From Candidatus Limimorpha equi (GTDB lineage Bacteria > Bacteroidota > Bacteroidia > Bacteroidales > F082): a stretch of 20,062 nucleotides of DNA. The notes under the pieces were generated by a model. The model searched no databases. It saw only the letters and a list, made by a program, of their open reading frames with translations, and had not been told where the DNA came from. The DNA lies in the NCBI GenBank assembly GCA_018065885.1, contig JAGHSL010000098.1, positions 1 to 20,062 on the forward strand, given 5' to 3'. Shown here one piece after another: positions 6,928-16,200 of this stretch (its first letter is position 1; each line of letters opens with the position of its first letter). Both the position numbers and the translations under genes were made by a program.

Positions 6928-7410
6928 TCAAAGAAATTTATCGACGAAAATGAATGGCATCAAAGTCTCAATGCCATCGAAAACCATCACAGGACCCGTT
7001 TCACCTTGGCACAAAATGCGAAGTTTCCGTTGTGAAAGTTTCTCCACCTCCACCATCACCTGACGGCAAGCGCCACAAGGCGCAATCGGCTCATCGACAA
7101 GAGTTTTCTCGGAGTGTGCAGTCACGGCAATCGCTTCAACGGCCACACCTGGATATTGTGCCTGGGCACTGAACAAAGTGACACGCTCGGCACACAAACC
7201 GCTCGGATAAGCCGCATTCTCAATGTTGTTTCCCGAAACGATTTTTCCATTAGCCAAACGCACAGCAGCCCCGACATGAAACATCGAATAAGGCGCGTAG
7301 GCATTTTGAGCCGCTTTGTGAGCATATTGCAGCAATTCAGCATCTTGCGCGTTCAGTTCTTCAAGATTATCGTAGACTTCGTAAGGTGAAACAAATTGTT
7401 CTTTTCTCAT
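6928..7410 (-). CDS. cdd: Cytidine deaminase
   Basis: This cytosolic zinc enzyme deaminates cytidine and deoxycytidine to uridine and deoxyuridine in pyrimidine salvage. The 160-residue product has the full active site: CAE at 73-75 (zinc ligand Cys73, proton-shuttle Glu75) and PCGAC at 111-115 (zinc ligands Cys112 and Cys115). The substrate-binding stretch SGNNIENAAYP is at 59-69. It is slightly longer than the usual 130-140 residues of homotetrameric Cdd because of an N-terminal extension of about 20 residues. It starts 6 nt after the stop of the O-antigen-ligase-like gene, so co-transcription is likely. It is the last gene of the minus-strand run and ends directly against the GtrA stop. 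Confidence 0.96.
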   Translation of the reverse strand: MRKEQFVSPYEVYDNLEELNAQDAELLQYAHKAAQNAYAPYSMFHVGAAVRLANGKIVSGNNIENAAYPSGLCAERVTLFSAQAQYPGVAVEAIAVTAHSEKTLVDEPIAPCGACRQVMVEVEKLSQRKLRILCQGETGPVMVFDGIETLMPFIFVDKFL

Positions 7411-7416
7411 AGTATG

Positions 7417-9006
7417 TCAATTTTCAAATTCTTCGTTATTCGGATGGGCAAGCAAAAACAAAGCTTCAAAGAAAGCGAAAAATGTCACTCCGGCTTGTGT
7501 CTCGATTGTGTCTTCAGGCAACATTGACAGCAAAATGATGCAAAGGAAAATGGTGTACAAATAAGTACGATATTTTTTATTTGAACAATACGGCAGCAAC
7601 AGCACGGCAAGGAACAATAGCAAACCAACTGCGCCAAACGCCACAGTAATAGAAAGATACTGGTTGTGCGCCCTGCGTCTGTAGCTCAAATCCAAAGGCG
7701 AATCCAATTCGTCATAGGCCTGCTGGTACAAATCGGGAGCATCGCCGGTCCCAATGCCGAAAATCGGATGTTCTTTAATCAGATAAAGCGAAGCGCGGGT
7801 ATATTCGATGCGTTGCGACAAGGAACCACCATTAGCATAATTATTGTGGCGGTAAAGTTTATATTCAAACAAAGTGGAAGAAATTCTTGCCCTCACGCCC
7901 GGATGAATCCAATTAATATAATTTGGAATGCCCTGCTCCACATTGCGGATGTCCTGATCGTCCAAAGCCATCACGCCTTCGGCATCCTTTGTCAAACCTT
8001 TTGAAGTGAGATAACGAGCCAAAGTCGCCTCAAGGTTTTCCCCATTTTGCGTCTTGCCATCAAATTTCATCTGGCTGCGCAAGGGCCAGGTCTCACGCAT
8101 TTCCTTATGGCAATAATACAATCCGATATAACGCCCATCTTCAGCGATGAAGACAGTCGTGTCGTGCCAATACAAATTGCCTTGGGCGGTTTTTTTAGGC
8201 AATGCCGCAAAATCCACTTTTTCGACACTCATCATTGGCTTCATCATGCAATAAAGCTTAAAACCGCAAAATGCTGTCACAAATAACAGAAACAGCAATG
8301 TTCCCAGAAACAGAGTGCGCCCTTGGCGCAACTGCCGAATCAAATATAATAAAGTCACAAAAATGCTGCCACAGAAAACAACATAGCCCGACAGCGACTC
8401 GAAAATGTAAATCTGAACACAGAACCACGCTATCAGAATGATTTCAAGGAGGCGTTCCCACCATTTCGACTGCCGTTTCAGAAGATAATAGCCCGTGATG
8501 AAAATACAAAACACAATTTGCAGACAGAAACGGATATGGCTGATGAAATGCGAGATTTCGCGCACATCCTGATAATCGTGCCTGACATAATGGGTGAAAC
8601 TGAAGCAAGTCGCCACAAAAACCGAAAGCACATAAACATTGAGCAGCAAATCGAATTGCCTTTTGCTGAGAGGCTTCATCGACGACAACACAAAAGGCAA
8701 AACCAACAATGGCAACTTTATGCGCAAATCCTTGAAAGCATATTGAAAATCAGATGTATAAACAAGTCCAAAAACATGTAGCAAATACAAGGAAACGATC
8801 AGCAATGCAATCCAATTATGAGTGAAATGATGCCATTTTTCCTTAAAATCCTTGTTGACGGCACCGTCGATAATCCAAATGCCGACCATCCAAAACTGGG
8901 CAACACTCATCAGGAAAGGCGAAAGTGTAAGACTTACCGCCATCATCAGCAGACCGAAATAATAAGCCGGCTGAACTAAATCCCTATAACTGCCCAATCC
9001 AAACAT
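7417..9006 (-). CDS. O-antigen ligase / polymerase-like (Wzy_C-type) membrane protein
   Basis: This polytopic inner-membrane protein of 529 residues has roughly ten to twelve hydrophobic helices. A large predicted periplasmic loop lies at about 255-450, between helices, as in WaaL/Wzy proteins. Family-like features in the loop are SQRIEYTRASLYLIKEHPI, the FGIGTGD turn and AHNQYLSITVAFG at the start of the next helix. Such proteins join or polymerise lipid-linked glycans, or glycosylate exported proteins. No sugar cluster is present, so the substrate is unknown. Start: ATG at 9006, overlapping the protease stop by one base (TGATG); a GTG one codon upstream (9009) would give a 4-bp overlap instead. 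Either implies translational coupling. The cdd gene follows after 6 nt. Confidence 0.88.
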   Translation of the reverse strand: MFGLGSYRDLVQPAYYFGLLMMAVSLTLSPFLMSVAQFWMVGIWIIDGAVNKDFKEKWHHFTHNWIALLIVSLYLLHVFGLVYTSDFQYAFKDLRIKLPLLVLPFVLSSMKPLSKRQFDLLLNVYVLSVFVATCFSFTHYVRHDYQDVREISHFISHIRFCLQIVFCIFITGYYLLKRQSKWWERLLEIILIAWFCVQIYIFESLSGYVVFCGSIFVTLLYLIRQLRQGRTLFLGTLLFLLFVTAFCGFKLYCMMKPMMSVEKVDFAALPKKTAQGNLYWHDTTVFIAEDGRYIGLYYCHKEMRETWPLRSQMKFDGKTQNGENLEATLARYLTSKGLTKDAEGVMALDDQDIRNVEQGIPNYINWIHPGVRARISSTLFEYKLYRHNNYANGGSLSQRIEYTRASLYLIKEHPIFGIGTGDAPDLYQQAYDELDSPLDLSYRRRAHNQYLSITVAFGAVGLLLFLAVLLLPYCSNKKYRTYLYTIFLCIILLSMLPEDTIETQAGVTFFAFFEALFLLAHPNNEEFEN

Positions 9007-10652
9007 CACTTGCCTAAAATCTTATGATATTCGTCCTTGCCGTTGGTATTGAGCAAAATCTCAAAGGCGCGGTTCAAGTCAGGGTCGTTTTTCAAGTTGG
9101 CAACGATCCTTCCCTTTTGATAATAATATCGTCCAACAATCTCACTACGAAGCAGTTCCTCAATGTCTTTCCGGTTTTTCACCAAATCGTTGGCCTTGTC
9201 GGCTGCAAGCGTTTTTTCTAACTCATCTATCTTTCCCTTCACTTCATCGAAATAACCATCATCCTTGGCAGCCTGTTTCAGTTTTTCCAAAGCCAGTTCA
9301 CTTTGAGTGGTATAATTGAAATCCTTGCCTTTCACAAAATTCATAAAGTCCTGATAGGTAACATCATCAATCTTAAAAGTAGCAGCTGAATCGATTGACT
9401 TATGCTCGAAGCAGAATTTGTTGGCATAATCGAAAATATAGTTCTTGCCGTAAAGATAAGCCGTGACGGTGGCGAAAGTGTCGCGTTCGACCTTCACATC
9501 AGGCATGATGCCGTGGCCTTCGTAAACGGTGCGGCCACCCATGGTCTTGAAAGGTTTGCCAAGACTATCGTTCTTGACGTTCACCGTATCCTTCTTGTGC
9601 GAATAATCGATTTCCTGAATGCAACGGCCACTTGGAATGTAATATTTGGCAATCGTAACCTTCATCTGAGTGTTGTAACTCAAAGGCAATATATTCTGAA
9701 CCAAGCCCTTACCGAAAGTCCTTTGACCAATGATAACACCGCGGTCATAATCCTGAATGGCACCCGAAACGATTTCGCTGGCCGAAGCCGAACCGCCGTC
9801 AACGAGAATGGCCAACGGAATTTCCTCATCGAGAGGCGCATTGTTGGTGGCATGAAGAGCGGAAGCGTTTTGCGCCTTGCCGCGCATCGAAACCACAGGT
9901 TTTCCTTTGGGAATGAACAAGTTGACAATATCGACAGCTTCATCCAACAGGCCACCGCCATTGCCACGCAAGTCGAGGATGAAACCCTTCAATTCGTGGT
10001 TTTTCTTCATTTCGACCAGTTTTGCCTTCATCTCCGAAGCCACATCACGCGTAAAACCGCTCAGCGAAAGATAAGCAATGCCGTTATCGAACACAGTATA
10101 ATAAGGTATGTTATCGATTTTCACCTTTTCGCGTTTCAAAGATTTTTCAATCGGCTTGTCCTGACCATAACGGCGGATTTTGAGTACGACATCCGTTCCC
10201 GGCTGACCTTTAAGCAATTCGCTCACTTCGGCAGTATTCTTTTTGTGCGTGTCGACACCATTCACCGAAAGGATGACATCGCCCGCCTGCAAACCAGCCT
10301 TTTGTGCCGGCCAACCGAAATATGGGTCGGAAATCACGGTGTATTCGCCATCATAATGAATCAAGGCGCCGATGCCACCGTATTCACCCGTCGTGATGAA
10401 ACGTGCATTTTCAATTTCCGATTCGGGAATGAAGACCGTGTAAGGGTCGAGACCTTGAAGCATGGCATCGATGGCGGCTTCGTTCAGTTCGCCCGGATTG
10501 ATTTCATCGACATAATTCAGGTTCAGTTCGCGCAACAGGCTGTTGTAAATGTCGATGCTTTTCGCGATTTCGAAATTGTTCTGTTTCTCCTGAGCCACTA
10601 AGCCGAAAGGCAGAAGGAATAAAAGCAGTAAGGTTGTGATTCTGTATTTCAT
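9006..10652 (-). CDS. S41-family C-terminal processing peptidase with PDZ domain
   Basis: This exported serine protease has 548 residues. A signal peptide ends near LVA|Q (20/21). A PDZ domain spans about 85-165 (YGGIGALI, AGLQAGDVILSVNG) and the S41 catalytic core about 180-350. The core includes DLRGNGGG (227-234), the nucleophile region DGGSASASEI (probable Ser290) and FGKG with the general-base Lys315, 25 residues later as in E. coli Prc. A Lys-rich helical C-terminal tail of about 150 residues follows. It should act in the periplasm on unstructured C termini. It is translationally coupled to the O-antigen-ligase-like gene downstream. No TAnnTTTG box lies just upstream; instead there is a 7-bp tandem array, so its promoter may lie further up, at rnpA/yidD. 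Confidence 0.96.
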   Translation of the reverse strand: MKYRITTLLLLFLLPFGLVAQEKQNNFEIAKSIDIYNSLLRELNLNYVDEINPGELNEAAIDAMLQGLDPYTVFIPESEIENARFITTGEYGGIGALIHYDGEYTVISDPYFGWPAQKAGLQAGDVILSVNGVDTHKKNTAEVSELLKGQPGTDVVLKIRRYGQDKPIEKSLKREKVKIDNIPYYTVFDNGIAYLSLSGFTRDVASEMKAKLVEMKKNHELKGFILDLRGNGGGLLDEAVDIVNLFIPKGKPVVSMRGKAQNASALHATNNAPLDEEIPLAILVDGGSASASEIVSGAIQDYDRGVIIGQRTFGKGLVQNILPLSYNTQMKVTIAKYYIPSGRCIQEIDYSHKKDTVNVKNDSLGKPFKTMGGRTVYEGHGIMPDVKVERDTFATVTAYLYGKNYIFDYANKFCFEHKSIDSAATFKIDDVTYQDFMNFVKGKDFNYTTQSELALEKLKQAAKDDGYFDEVKGKIDELEKTLAADKANDLVKNRKDIEELLRSEIVGRYYYQKGRIVANLKNDPDLNRAFEILLNTNGKDEYHKILGK

Positions 10653-10682
10653 ATTGTTGTGTTTTTGTCGTTTTTAGGTTTT

Positions 10683-10787
10683 CAGTTTACAGTTTACAGT
10701 TTACAGTTTACAGTTTTCAGTTTTCAGTTCTCAGTTTTCAGTTTACAGTTTTCAGTTATCAGTTATCGGTTTACGGTTATCAGTTTT
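10683..10787. repeat. 7-bp tandem array, 15 units (consensus CAGTTTW)
   Basis: Fifteen contiguous 7-bp units run without an indel. The first four are CAGTTTA; later ones are CAGTTTT, CAGTTAT, CAGTTCT and CGGTTTA variants. The array fills most of the gap between yidD and the protease gene and begins 31 bp upstream of the protease ATG. If the operon is read through, it lies in the mRNA as an A-rich, weakly structured spacer. Copy number may vary by slippage. Confidence 0.92.
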
Positions 10788-10838
10788 TCTATTTAATTTT
10801 GATAATGTTCAAAACCATCCATTTTAAAACACTCCACT

Positions 10839-11069
10839 TCACGGAACCGGGTCATAGCCGCTGCCGCCCCAAGGATTGCACGAGAGCACCCTTTTCAAGG
10901 TCAGCCAGCCGCCTTTTATGGCACCGTATTTTTGAATGGCTTCAATGCCGTAGTTGGAACAAGTCGGTGTGTAACGGCACGATTTTCCGATGAAAGGAGA
11001 AAGCGTCACCTGATACACTCTTATCAAGAATATCAGAAACTTAGCAGGGATTTGCATCAATTTTTTCAT
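10839..11069 (-). CDS. yidD: Membrane protein insertion efficiency factor YidD
   Basis: This small membrane-associated protein (76 residues) assists YidC-dependent insertion of inner-membrane proteins. The family pattern is intact: an amphipathic or hydrophobic N terminus (FLIFLIRVYQVTLSPFIG), then the Cys-rich core SCRYTPTCSNYGIEAI (Cys31, Cys37), KYGAIKGGWL and RVLSCNPWGGSGYDPVP (Cys64). The ATG at 11069 was chosen; a TTG four codons earlier (11081) is a weaker alternative. The gene begins inside the end of rnpA (29-bp overlap in another frame), the classic rnpA-yidD arrangement, which implies coupled translation. Confidence 0.95.
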   Translation of the reverse strand: MKKLMQIPAKFLIFLIRVYQVTLSPFIGKSCRYTPTCSNYGIEAIQKYGAIKGGWLTLKRVLSCNPWGGSGYDPVP

Positions 11070-11451
11070 ACCTATCGACAATCTCGTTCACGGCTTTTTG
11101 GGTCTTGCCAAGCATTTCCTCATACGAATGGATGACCGTGGCGTTGTAGACTAACGCAACATCAATCGAAATATTGTCGCGTTCACAAATTGCATACAGC
11201 GCGGCCTTGTTCTTGCGCCACGATTCGCGCATCAGGCGCTTCACGCGGTTGCGCTTGAAAGCATGGTGAAAACGTTTTTTCGACACGGAAACCAGCAATC
11301 GGCAAGTGGGCGGCATCACTCCGGCGGAACGGAACAGATACACGACACGGTAAGGATAACTGGAAAAGCCCAATCCCTTATCGAAGAGCGACACAATGTC
11401 GCTCTGCTTGCAGATTCTTTCGTATTTTGGGAGATCCTCCTTGACGGTCAT
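11041..11451 (-). CDS. rnpA: Ribonuclease P protein component
   Basis: This is the protein subunit of RNase P (136 residues), which helps the catalytic RNA trim the 5' leader of precursor tRNAs. The RNA-binding signature RLLVSVSKKRFHHAFKRNRV (51-70) and the following KRLMRE are the core of the family, with the conserved RNR helix at 68-70. The open frame extends upstream to 11613 inside hemD, but that part has no family similarity. The ATG at 11451 follows a -7 box and leaves a 35-bp gap to the hemD stop. Lying beside hemD instead of rpmH is usual for Bacteroidota. It overlaps yidD downstream. Confidence 0.95.
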   Translation of the reverse strand: MTVKEDLPKYERICKQSDIVSLFDKGLGFSSYPYRVVYLFRSAGVMPPTCRLLVSVSKKRFHHAFKRNRVKRLMRESWRKNKAALYAICERDNISIDVALVYNATVIHSYEEMLGKTQKAVNEIVDRYEKIDANPC

Positions 11452-11469
11452 AGCGGAACCATTGAGCGA

Positions 11470-11477
11470 CAAAGGTA
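11470..11477 (-). promoter_or_regulatory. -7 box (TACCTTTG) in front of rnpA
   Basis: On the minus strand TACCTTTG fits TAnnTTTG and lies 18 nt before the rnpA ATG, in the short hemD-rnpA gap. It suggests that rnpA-yidD, and perhaps the protease, can be transcribed separately from hemD. No matching -33 box was found. Confidence 0.45.
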
Positions 11478-11486
11478 AGACTTTTT

Positions 11487-12251
11487 TTATTTCTTCTTGC
11501 TTTTCTTGAGTTCGGCGGCAAGATATTCCTCGATGGCCATGGTCATGGAAGGCGCAGTGGCCGTTGGTGCGCAGAAATTCAGTTCGTAGCCCGACTCGGT
11601 GATGGCTTTGCAAGTAGCTTCGCCGAAACCGCCGATGGCAACTTCCTTCTGCTTGAACTTCGGGAAATTCTCTTTCAGCGACTCGATTCCGGCAGGGCTG
11701 AAGAACACCAGCATATCGTAATCGGCGATTTTCACAGTATCCTTCAAATCGGCTGAAACGGTGCGGAACATCACGGCCTTGGTGAAGTTCAGTTTGGCTT
11801 CGGTAAGCGTCTGGATAGGTTCGTCAGAACTGATGTTGGAGCAAACGAAAAGGTATTTTTCCTCCTTGTGCTTCTTCATGATTTCAACCAAATCGGGGAA
11901 AGTCTGGTTGCCGAAGAAAATCTTGCGCTTGCGGTATTGCACATAACGTTGCAGATACAAGGCCGTCGATTCGTTGATGCAGAAATATTTCAAAGTCTCA
12001 GGCACAGCATAACGCATTTCCTTGGCGACGCGGAAGAAATGGTCGACAGCATTGCGGCTTGTCAGAATGATGGCGGTATGTTCCGGCAATTTGACATGAT
12101 CCTGGCGCAGTTCGCTGGCTGTGACATCCTCAAGTTTTATGAATTTCTCGAATGTGAAGTTTACACCGTATTTCTTCATCATATCGCCGTAAGGCGTTTT
12201 GGCAATATCGGCAGGTTGGGGCTGTGACACCAGAATGGACTTAATTTTCAT
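11487..12251 (-). CDS. hemD: Uroporphyrinogen-III synthase
   Basis: HemD closes and inverts ring D of hydroxymethylbilane to make uroporphyrinogen III, the branch point for heme and other tetrapyrroles. The 254-residue length and the two-lobed pattern fit the family. Lobe 1 starts ILVSQPQP and contains AIILTSRNAVDHFF; lobe 2 contains YLFVCSNISSDEPIQTL, then MLVFFSPAGIESL and VAIGGFGEATCKAITESGY. Sequence conservation in HemD is low, so recognition rests mainly on TSRNAV, FFSPAGI and GEAT. The Lys-rich tail (AELKKSKKK) is not part of the family. The gene lies 57 bp downstream of the DUF4271 gene, a pairing typical of Bacteroidota, and 35 bp upstream of rnpA. No other heme gene is in the window. 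Confidence 0.9.
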   Translation of the reverse strand: MKIKSILVSQPQPADIAKTPYGDMMKKYGVNFTFEKFIKLEDVTASELRQDHVKLPEHTAIILTSRNAVDHFFRVAKEMRYAVPETLKYFCINESTALYLQRYVQYRKRKIFFGNQTFPDLVEIMKKHKEEKYLFVCSNISSDEPIQTLTEAKLNFTKAVMFRTVSADLKDTVKIADYDMLVFFSPAGIESLKENFPKFKQKEVAIGGFGEATCKAITESGYELNFCAPTATAPSMTMAIEEYLAAELKKSKKK

Positions 12252-12308
12252 TCGTTCCCTTTTTTGTAGTTTGACAGTTTATCAAATGCTTGCGGAGCAA
12301 CTAACTCA

Positions 12309-13118
12309 TTAAAAAACAGAACCTTGGCTAAAATAGCGCAAGCCTGCCGTCAAGAGCAGCACCCCCGGTGCAATTTCGAGGGTGCAAAAGTACAAAAAAA
12401 TATAAAACGAAGACAATTTTACAGAAACTCTTGTTTCAATTATTTCCAGCACGAGGCGCATCAGGGCGGCTATAACAAAGATTCCGATGCCCACCCAGAC
12501 GTATGCCGAATAAGGATTGTAGAGCAACAGCCACAGTACAGGCTGCATGGCAATGAAGCACATTGTGGAAACGGAAAGCTGCACCGCCACCTGACGGTCG
12601 ACGGTATCCTTGGTGCGGAAAAGCCAGTTGAAAAAGTACAAGACGGCAAAACGAAGCAGCACCCATCCAGCGACAAAGCCAAGCACTATGTTAAAGACCC
12701 TGAAAGAGTTGTACTTCGACACATCGCGCGACAACACCACAAACGATTTCTGCACAAAGAGTGCCACAACAACAATATATACTATAATAAAGGTAATGCC
12801 CAAAAAACTGTTTATCGGCGACCATTCGCGCAGCAGTTGGTTGGTATTCGACGCACCTGCAGGCACTTGGAAAATCTGGCGGAACGGACGCGGATAGAGT
12901 TGCTTGTTCAAGACGACCATCAGCAGCACAAGGCCCAAAACAATGAGTTCCCATCCTTGCAGCACATCGTAAGAAGCCCTCGGCATCGGCATCACCGCAC
13001 CCTCAAAGCCGGTATCGATGAAGCTCGGCACAAGGCTGTCAGAAGCCGCCGGATGCGACAACTGATAGAGGCTGTCGTAGACATGGGTTAGAGCCGATGG
13101 CAAATCAAATTCGGGCAT
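12309..13118 (-). CDS. DUF4271-type integral membrane protein
   Basis: This 270-residue protein has six predicted transmembrane helices: about residues 55-70, 105-125, 140-162, 180-200, 208-228 and 240-262. A short soluble N-terminal segment (MPEFDLPSALTHVYDSL) precedes them. The topology and the position immediately upstream of hemD match the Bacteroidota DUF4271 family; its function is unknown. A longer frame reaches 13184, but those 22 codons overlap and precede a TAnnTTTG box at 13139-13146, so the ATG at 13118 was chosen. It is probably the first gene of the minus-strand run. The family name rests on topology and context more than on a diagnostic motif. Confidence 0.82.
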   Translation of the reverse strand: MPEFDLPSALTHVYDSLYQLSHPAASDSLVPSFIDTGFEGAVMPMPRASYDVLQGWELIVLGLVLLMVVLNKQLYPRPFRQIFQVPAGASNTNQLLREWSPINSFLGITFIIVYIVVVALFVQKSFVVLSRDVSKYNSFRVFNIVLGFVAGWVLLRFAVLYFFNWLFRTKDTVDRQVAVQLSVSTMCFIAMQPVLWLLLYNPYSAYVWVGIGIFVIAALMRLVLEIIETRVSVKLSSFYIFLYFCTLEIAPGVLLLTAGLRYFSQGSVF

Positions 13119-13138
13119 GGACTGAGGTTTTGAACGTG

Positions 13139-13146
13139 CAAAAATA
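13139..13146 (-). promoter_or_regulatory. -7 box (TATTTTTG) for the DUF4271-hemD run
   Basis: TATTTTTG on the minus strand fits TAnnTTTG and lies 20 nt before the ATG at 13118. The -33 box is not clear. The 13119-13276 gap shows nothing else convincing except the short repeat GCGCTGACATGCGC; no terminator for the large gene upstream was recognised. Confidence 0.5.
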
Positions 13147-13276
13147 CATAAATTTGGAATTTCTCCAGCGGATTGCGCTGACATGCGCAGATTTTACACA
13201 GACAATGGAAATGTGGATTTACAAAAGACTACACAAGATTTGTTTCAAAAACGAACCTATATCCTGCCACAAAGCT

Positions 13277-16200
13277 TCATTGCTTGATGAACTTTCCGAA
13301 ATATTTCCCAATCCTGATGATGTAAAAACCCGATGCAAGTCCGCTGACATCAATTTCAGTGTCGCCAGCCATCTGTTTCTTTATCAGCAATGTGCCGAAA
13401 GTGTCGAAAATTTCCATTTCGTTTGCATTTTCCAGACCGATGATGTGAATCTTGTCGTTTGTTGGATTTGGAAACACCGAAATCATCGAGGCTTGCGCTT
13501 CATCAACGCCAGTGCCATTGAAGAATGCTGCAAGAATAATGTCGTGGTCAACAAAGATTTCCCGTGGATTTTCGGTGTTGCCGTCACCCCATTTCACAAA
13601 TTGATAGCCGTCAGACGGAATGGCCACTATTGTGGCTGTCGCACCAGCAAGGTATGTGCCGGCTCCTAACACAAATCCCTGATTTTCATCGTAATAAATC
13701 GTAATATCAAAAGTTGGCGTAGGTTCAAGGGCAAATGAAGCTATGAAATAGGCATCTTCTGTGACGGTGATGCTTCTCGGATTGTTCATGTCGCCGTCCT
13801 GCCAACCGCTAAAGTAGAAATTTTCGCCCGACAATGCCCCGATTTCAACAACAGTTCCTTCCTGATAAGTTCCACTGCCATAAACTGTTCCCATGAGTGG
13901 GTTTTCCGATTCGACTCTTATGGTATAGTTTGGAATCAGCTCAAAAAAGGCTGTGAAAGTCATGTCGCCAATGACTTCAATGTCGCGCGGATTGTCAGTG
14001 CTGCCATCATCCCAATGCGTAAAACGGGCGTGACTGTTTGCAAAAGCGGAAATCTGAATGACAGCTCCTTCAGGATATGTGCCGCTGCCTGTAACAGCAC
14101 CCAAAAGCGGATTGTCAGAAACCACCGTGATTTCATATTCAGGCGTTCCGTTCTTGTGGAAAAGAGCCGTGAAAGATGCGTTTTGCGTGACATTCACCAC
14201 CCTTGGATTTGATGCAATGCCATCGCTCCAGCAAAGGAATATGTAGTTTTCATTCGGTACGGCCTTCAATTCAGCCCTTTCGCCATAATAATAAGTTCCC
14301 GCCCCGGAAACGGTTCCGCCTTCTTCTGGACTTGCATTGGCTGTAATTTCATATTGGTTGGTGCTGAATTCGGCAATGTAAACAGCATCGCTTATAACAT
14401 TGACGGTGCGTGGGTTTTCGATGGCGCCATCGCTCCATTGTTCAAATTGGTGACCGATGTTGGCTCTTGCCATCAGATGAATCACTGTCCCGTAATCATA
14501 AATGCCGCCGCCTTCAACGGTGCCGGCTCCTTCGGGCGTTACATCCGTCTTGATGAGGCATTGCTGAATGCCGAAATGTGCTGTGTAGGTGTGGTCTTCG
14601 GTAACGATGATGGTACGCGGATTGTCGATGCAATCATCGTCCCACTTGTTGAAGGCAAAGCCTTCGTAAGGAATGGCTTCAATCTGAATGGTGTCGTGAA
14701 CTTGATAAGTACCGCCGCCAATGACATAGCCCCATGCCGGATGGTCGGAAACGGCTTCTATGGTGTATTCTGCAATGCGCGATTCCAAAGTGATGCTGTC
14801 AATTAGCCAGTCGTGGTCGTAGCCTTCGTAGCCAAAGGCCAGATAGATGTCGTGGCCGGCATATTCGTTCAGGTTGATTTCGTTTTCAGCCCAATCTGAT
14901 GTGTTGCCGTCGTTTTCAAATAACGGAACGAAATCAGTTGGAACAGGTGTGTGGCCTGTATTGTCGGCGACATAAATGCCGCTATGGTCGTTGATAGAAA
15001 GTCCGCTGATTTTGTTCCAATATCTGAGCGTGTAGAACATGTCGACATCGAAATGCAGCGGACGGCTGATGGCCCAGCTCTTCTGATAGGTCTCGATGGT
15101 GTCGTGGTCGTGGCCAAGGCAATATTCGCTTTCAAAACCGGATTCCATGAGTTTCCAGTTGTGTTGCTTGCCGCTGTGGTCTTCGTCAATGATGTACCAA
15201 TCGCCTAACCCGTTTTCGAAATTCTCAACGTATGGAAATTCGGCAATCGTATCGCGTAAGGTGTAGGTTTCATTAAGGCTTACATCATCAATATACCAGT
15301 CGTGGCCATGATGACCTGAATATTTGAACGCCAAATAAACGACTTCACCTTGATAATCAGACAAGTTGATGTTGATGGTGTCCCAATTTTCCGAAGGGTT
15401 TTCCTGCGACCAGATTTCTGCAAAATTATTGGTTTCGGTTCCCGTTGTGGAAACCCAAACACCGCTATAAGTATAGTTTTCAGCATTGGTTTCCATGGAG
15501 TTGAAACTCATCCATGTTGAATCGCGGTTGGGTTGCAGATAAATGGGCGGTGTGATGAGCCAGCCTTCCTGGATGTTGTCGCAGGCAAGATGACGGGCAC
15601 TGAAATCGCCAGATTGGGCTTGTTCGGTGTTGCGTTGCCAAGTGATTTCTTCGTTGCCGTCGAAATCGAAGATGCTCCAGCAGTCCCAATCGGTGGTGGC
15701 TTCCTCGAAACCATCGGCCCAAGGCAAGGTGCGGGTCTCGCCATCGCATCCAGGGACGAATGCAATGCCGATAATGTCACTGCAATCTTCTGGTTGATAA
15801 AGGATTTCGCCATCTTTCCAAATTATGCCTTCACCATTCAGGCAACCGGTGAAATACAGATTTGCTTCAGAGACGCAAACTTGGTGGATTCTGGAGTAAC
15901 CTTCAATAGGGAACCCCGTATATGGAATTTCATAAAGCACTTCGTTATTTTGCAAAACGATTAAAGCCGTGTCAATGTATCCAGCCGCGAAAATGTCATC
16001 GCCGGATTTGCAAATGGATTTTATTTCAGATAACAAGCTTTCGCTATCATCTCGATAGATGGTGGAATCATTTTGCCATACGGAGGCTGTGGTGAAACCA
16101 TTGGCATTTATATGACCGGCAGTAAAAATGTCGCCATCGCTGAGAAACAAATCAGAAATGGTCGCAATGTCGTCGAGTTCAAGGAAAACTTCATCGTTTT

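Noticed and set aside
9402..10601. 399-codon frame antisense to the S41 protease
   Set aside because: The protease carries signal peptide, PDZ and catalytic motifs. The antisense frame arises from its codon usage.
11452..11613. N-terminal 54-residue extension of RnpA
   Set aside because: It overlaps the end of hemD, lacks family similarity and precedes a -7 box. The ATG at 11451 gives the normal RnpA length.
12324..13091. 255-codon frame antisense to the DUF4271 gene
   Set aside because: It is the complement of transmembrane codons, giving a His/Gln/Arg-rich product typical of shadows.
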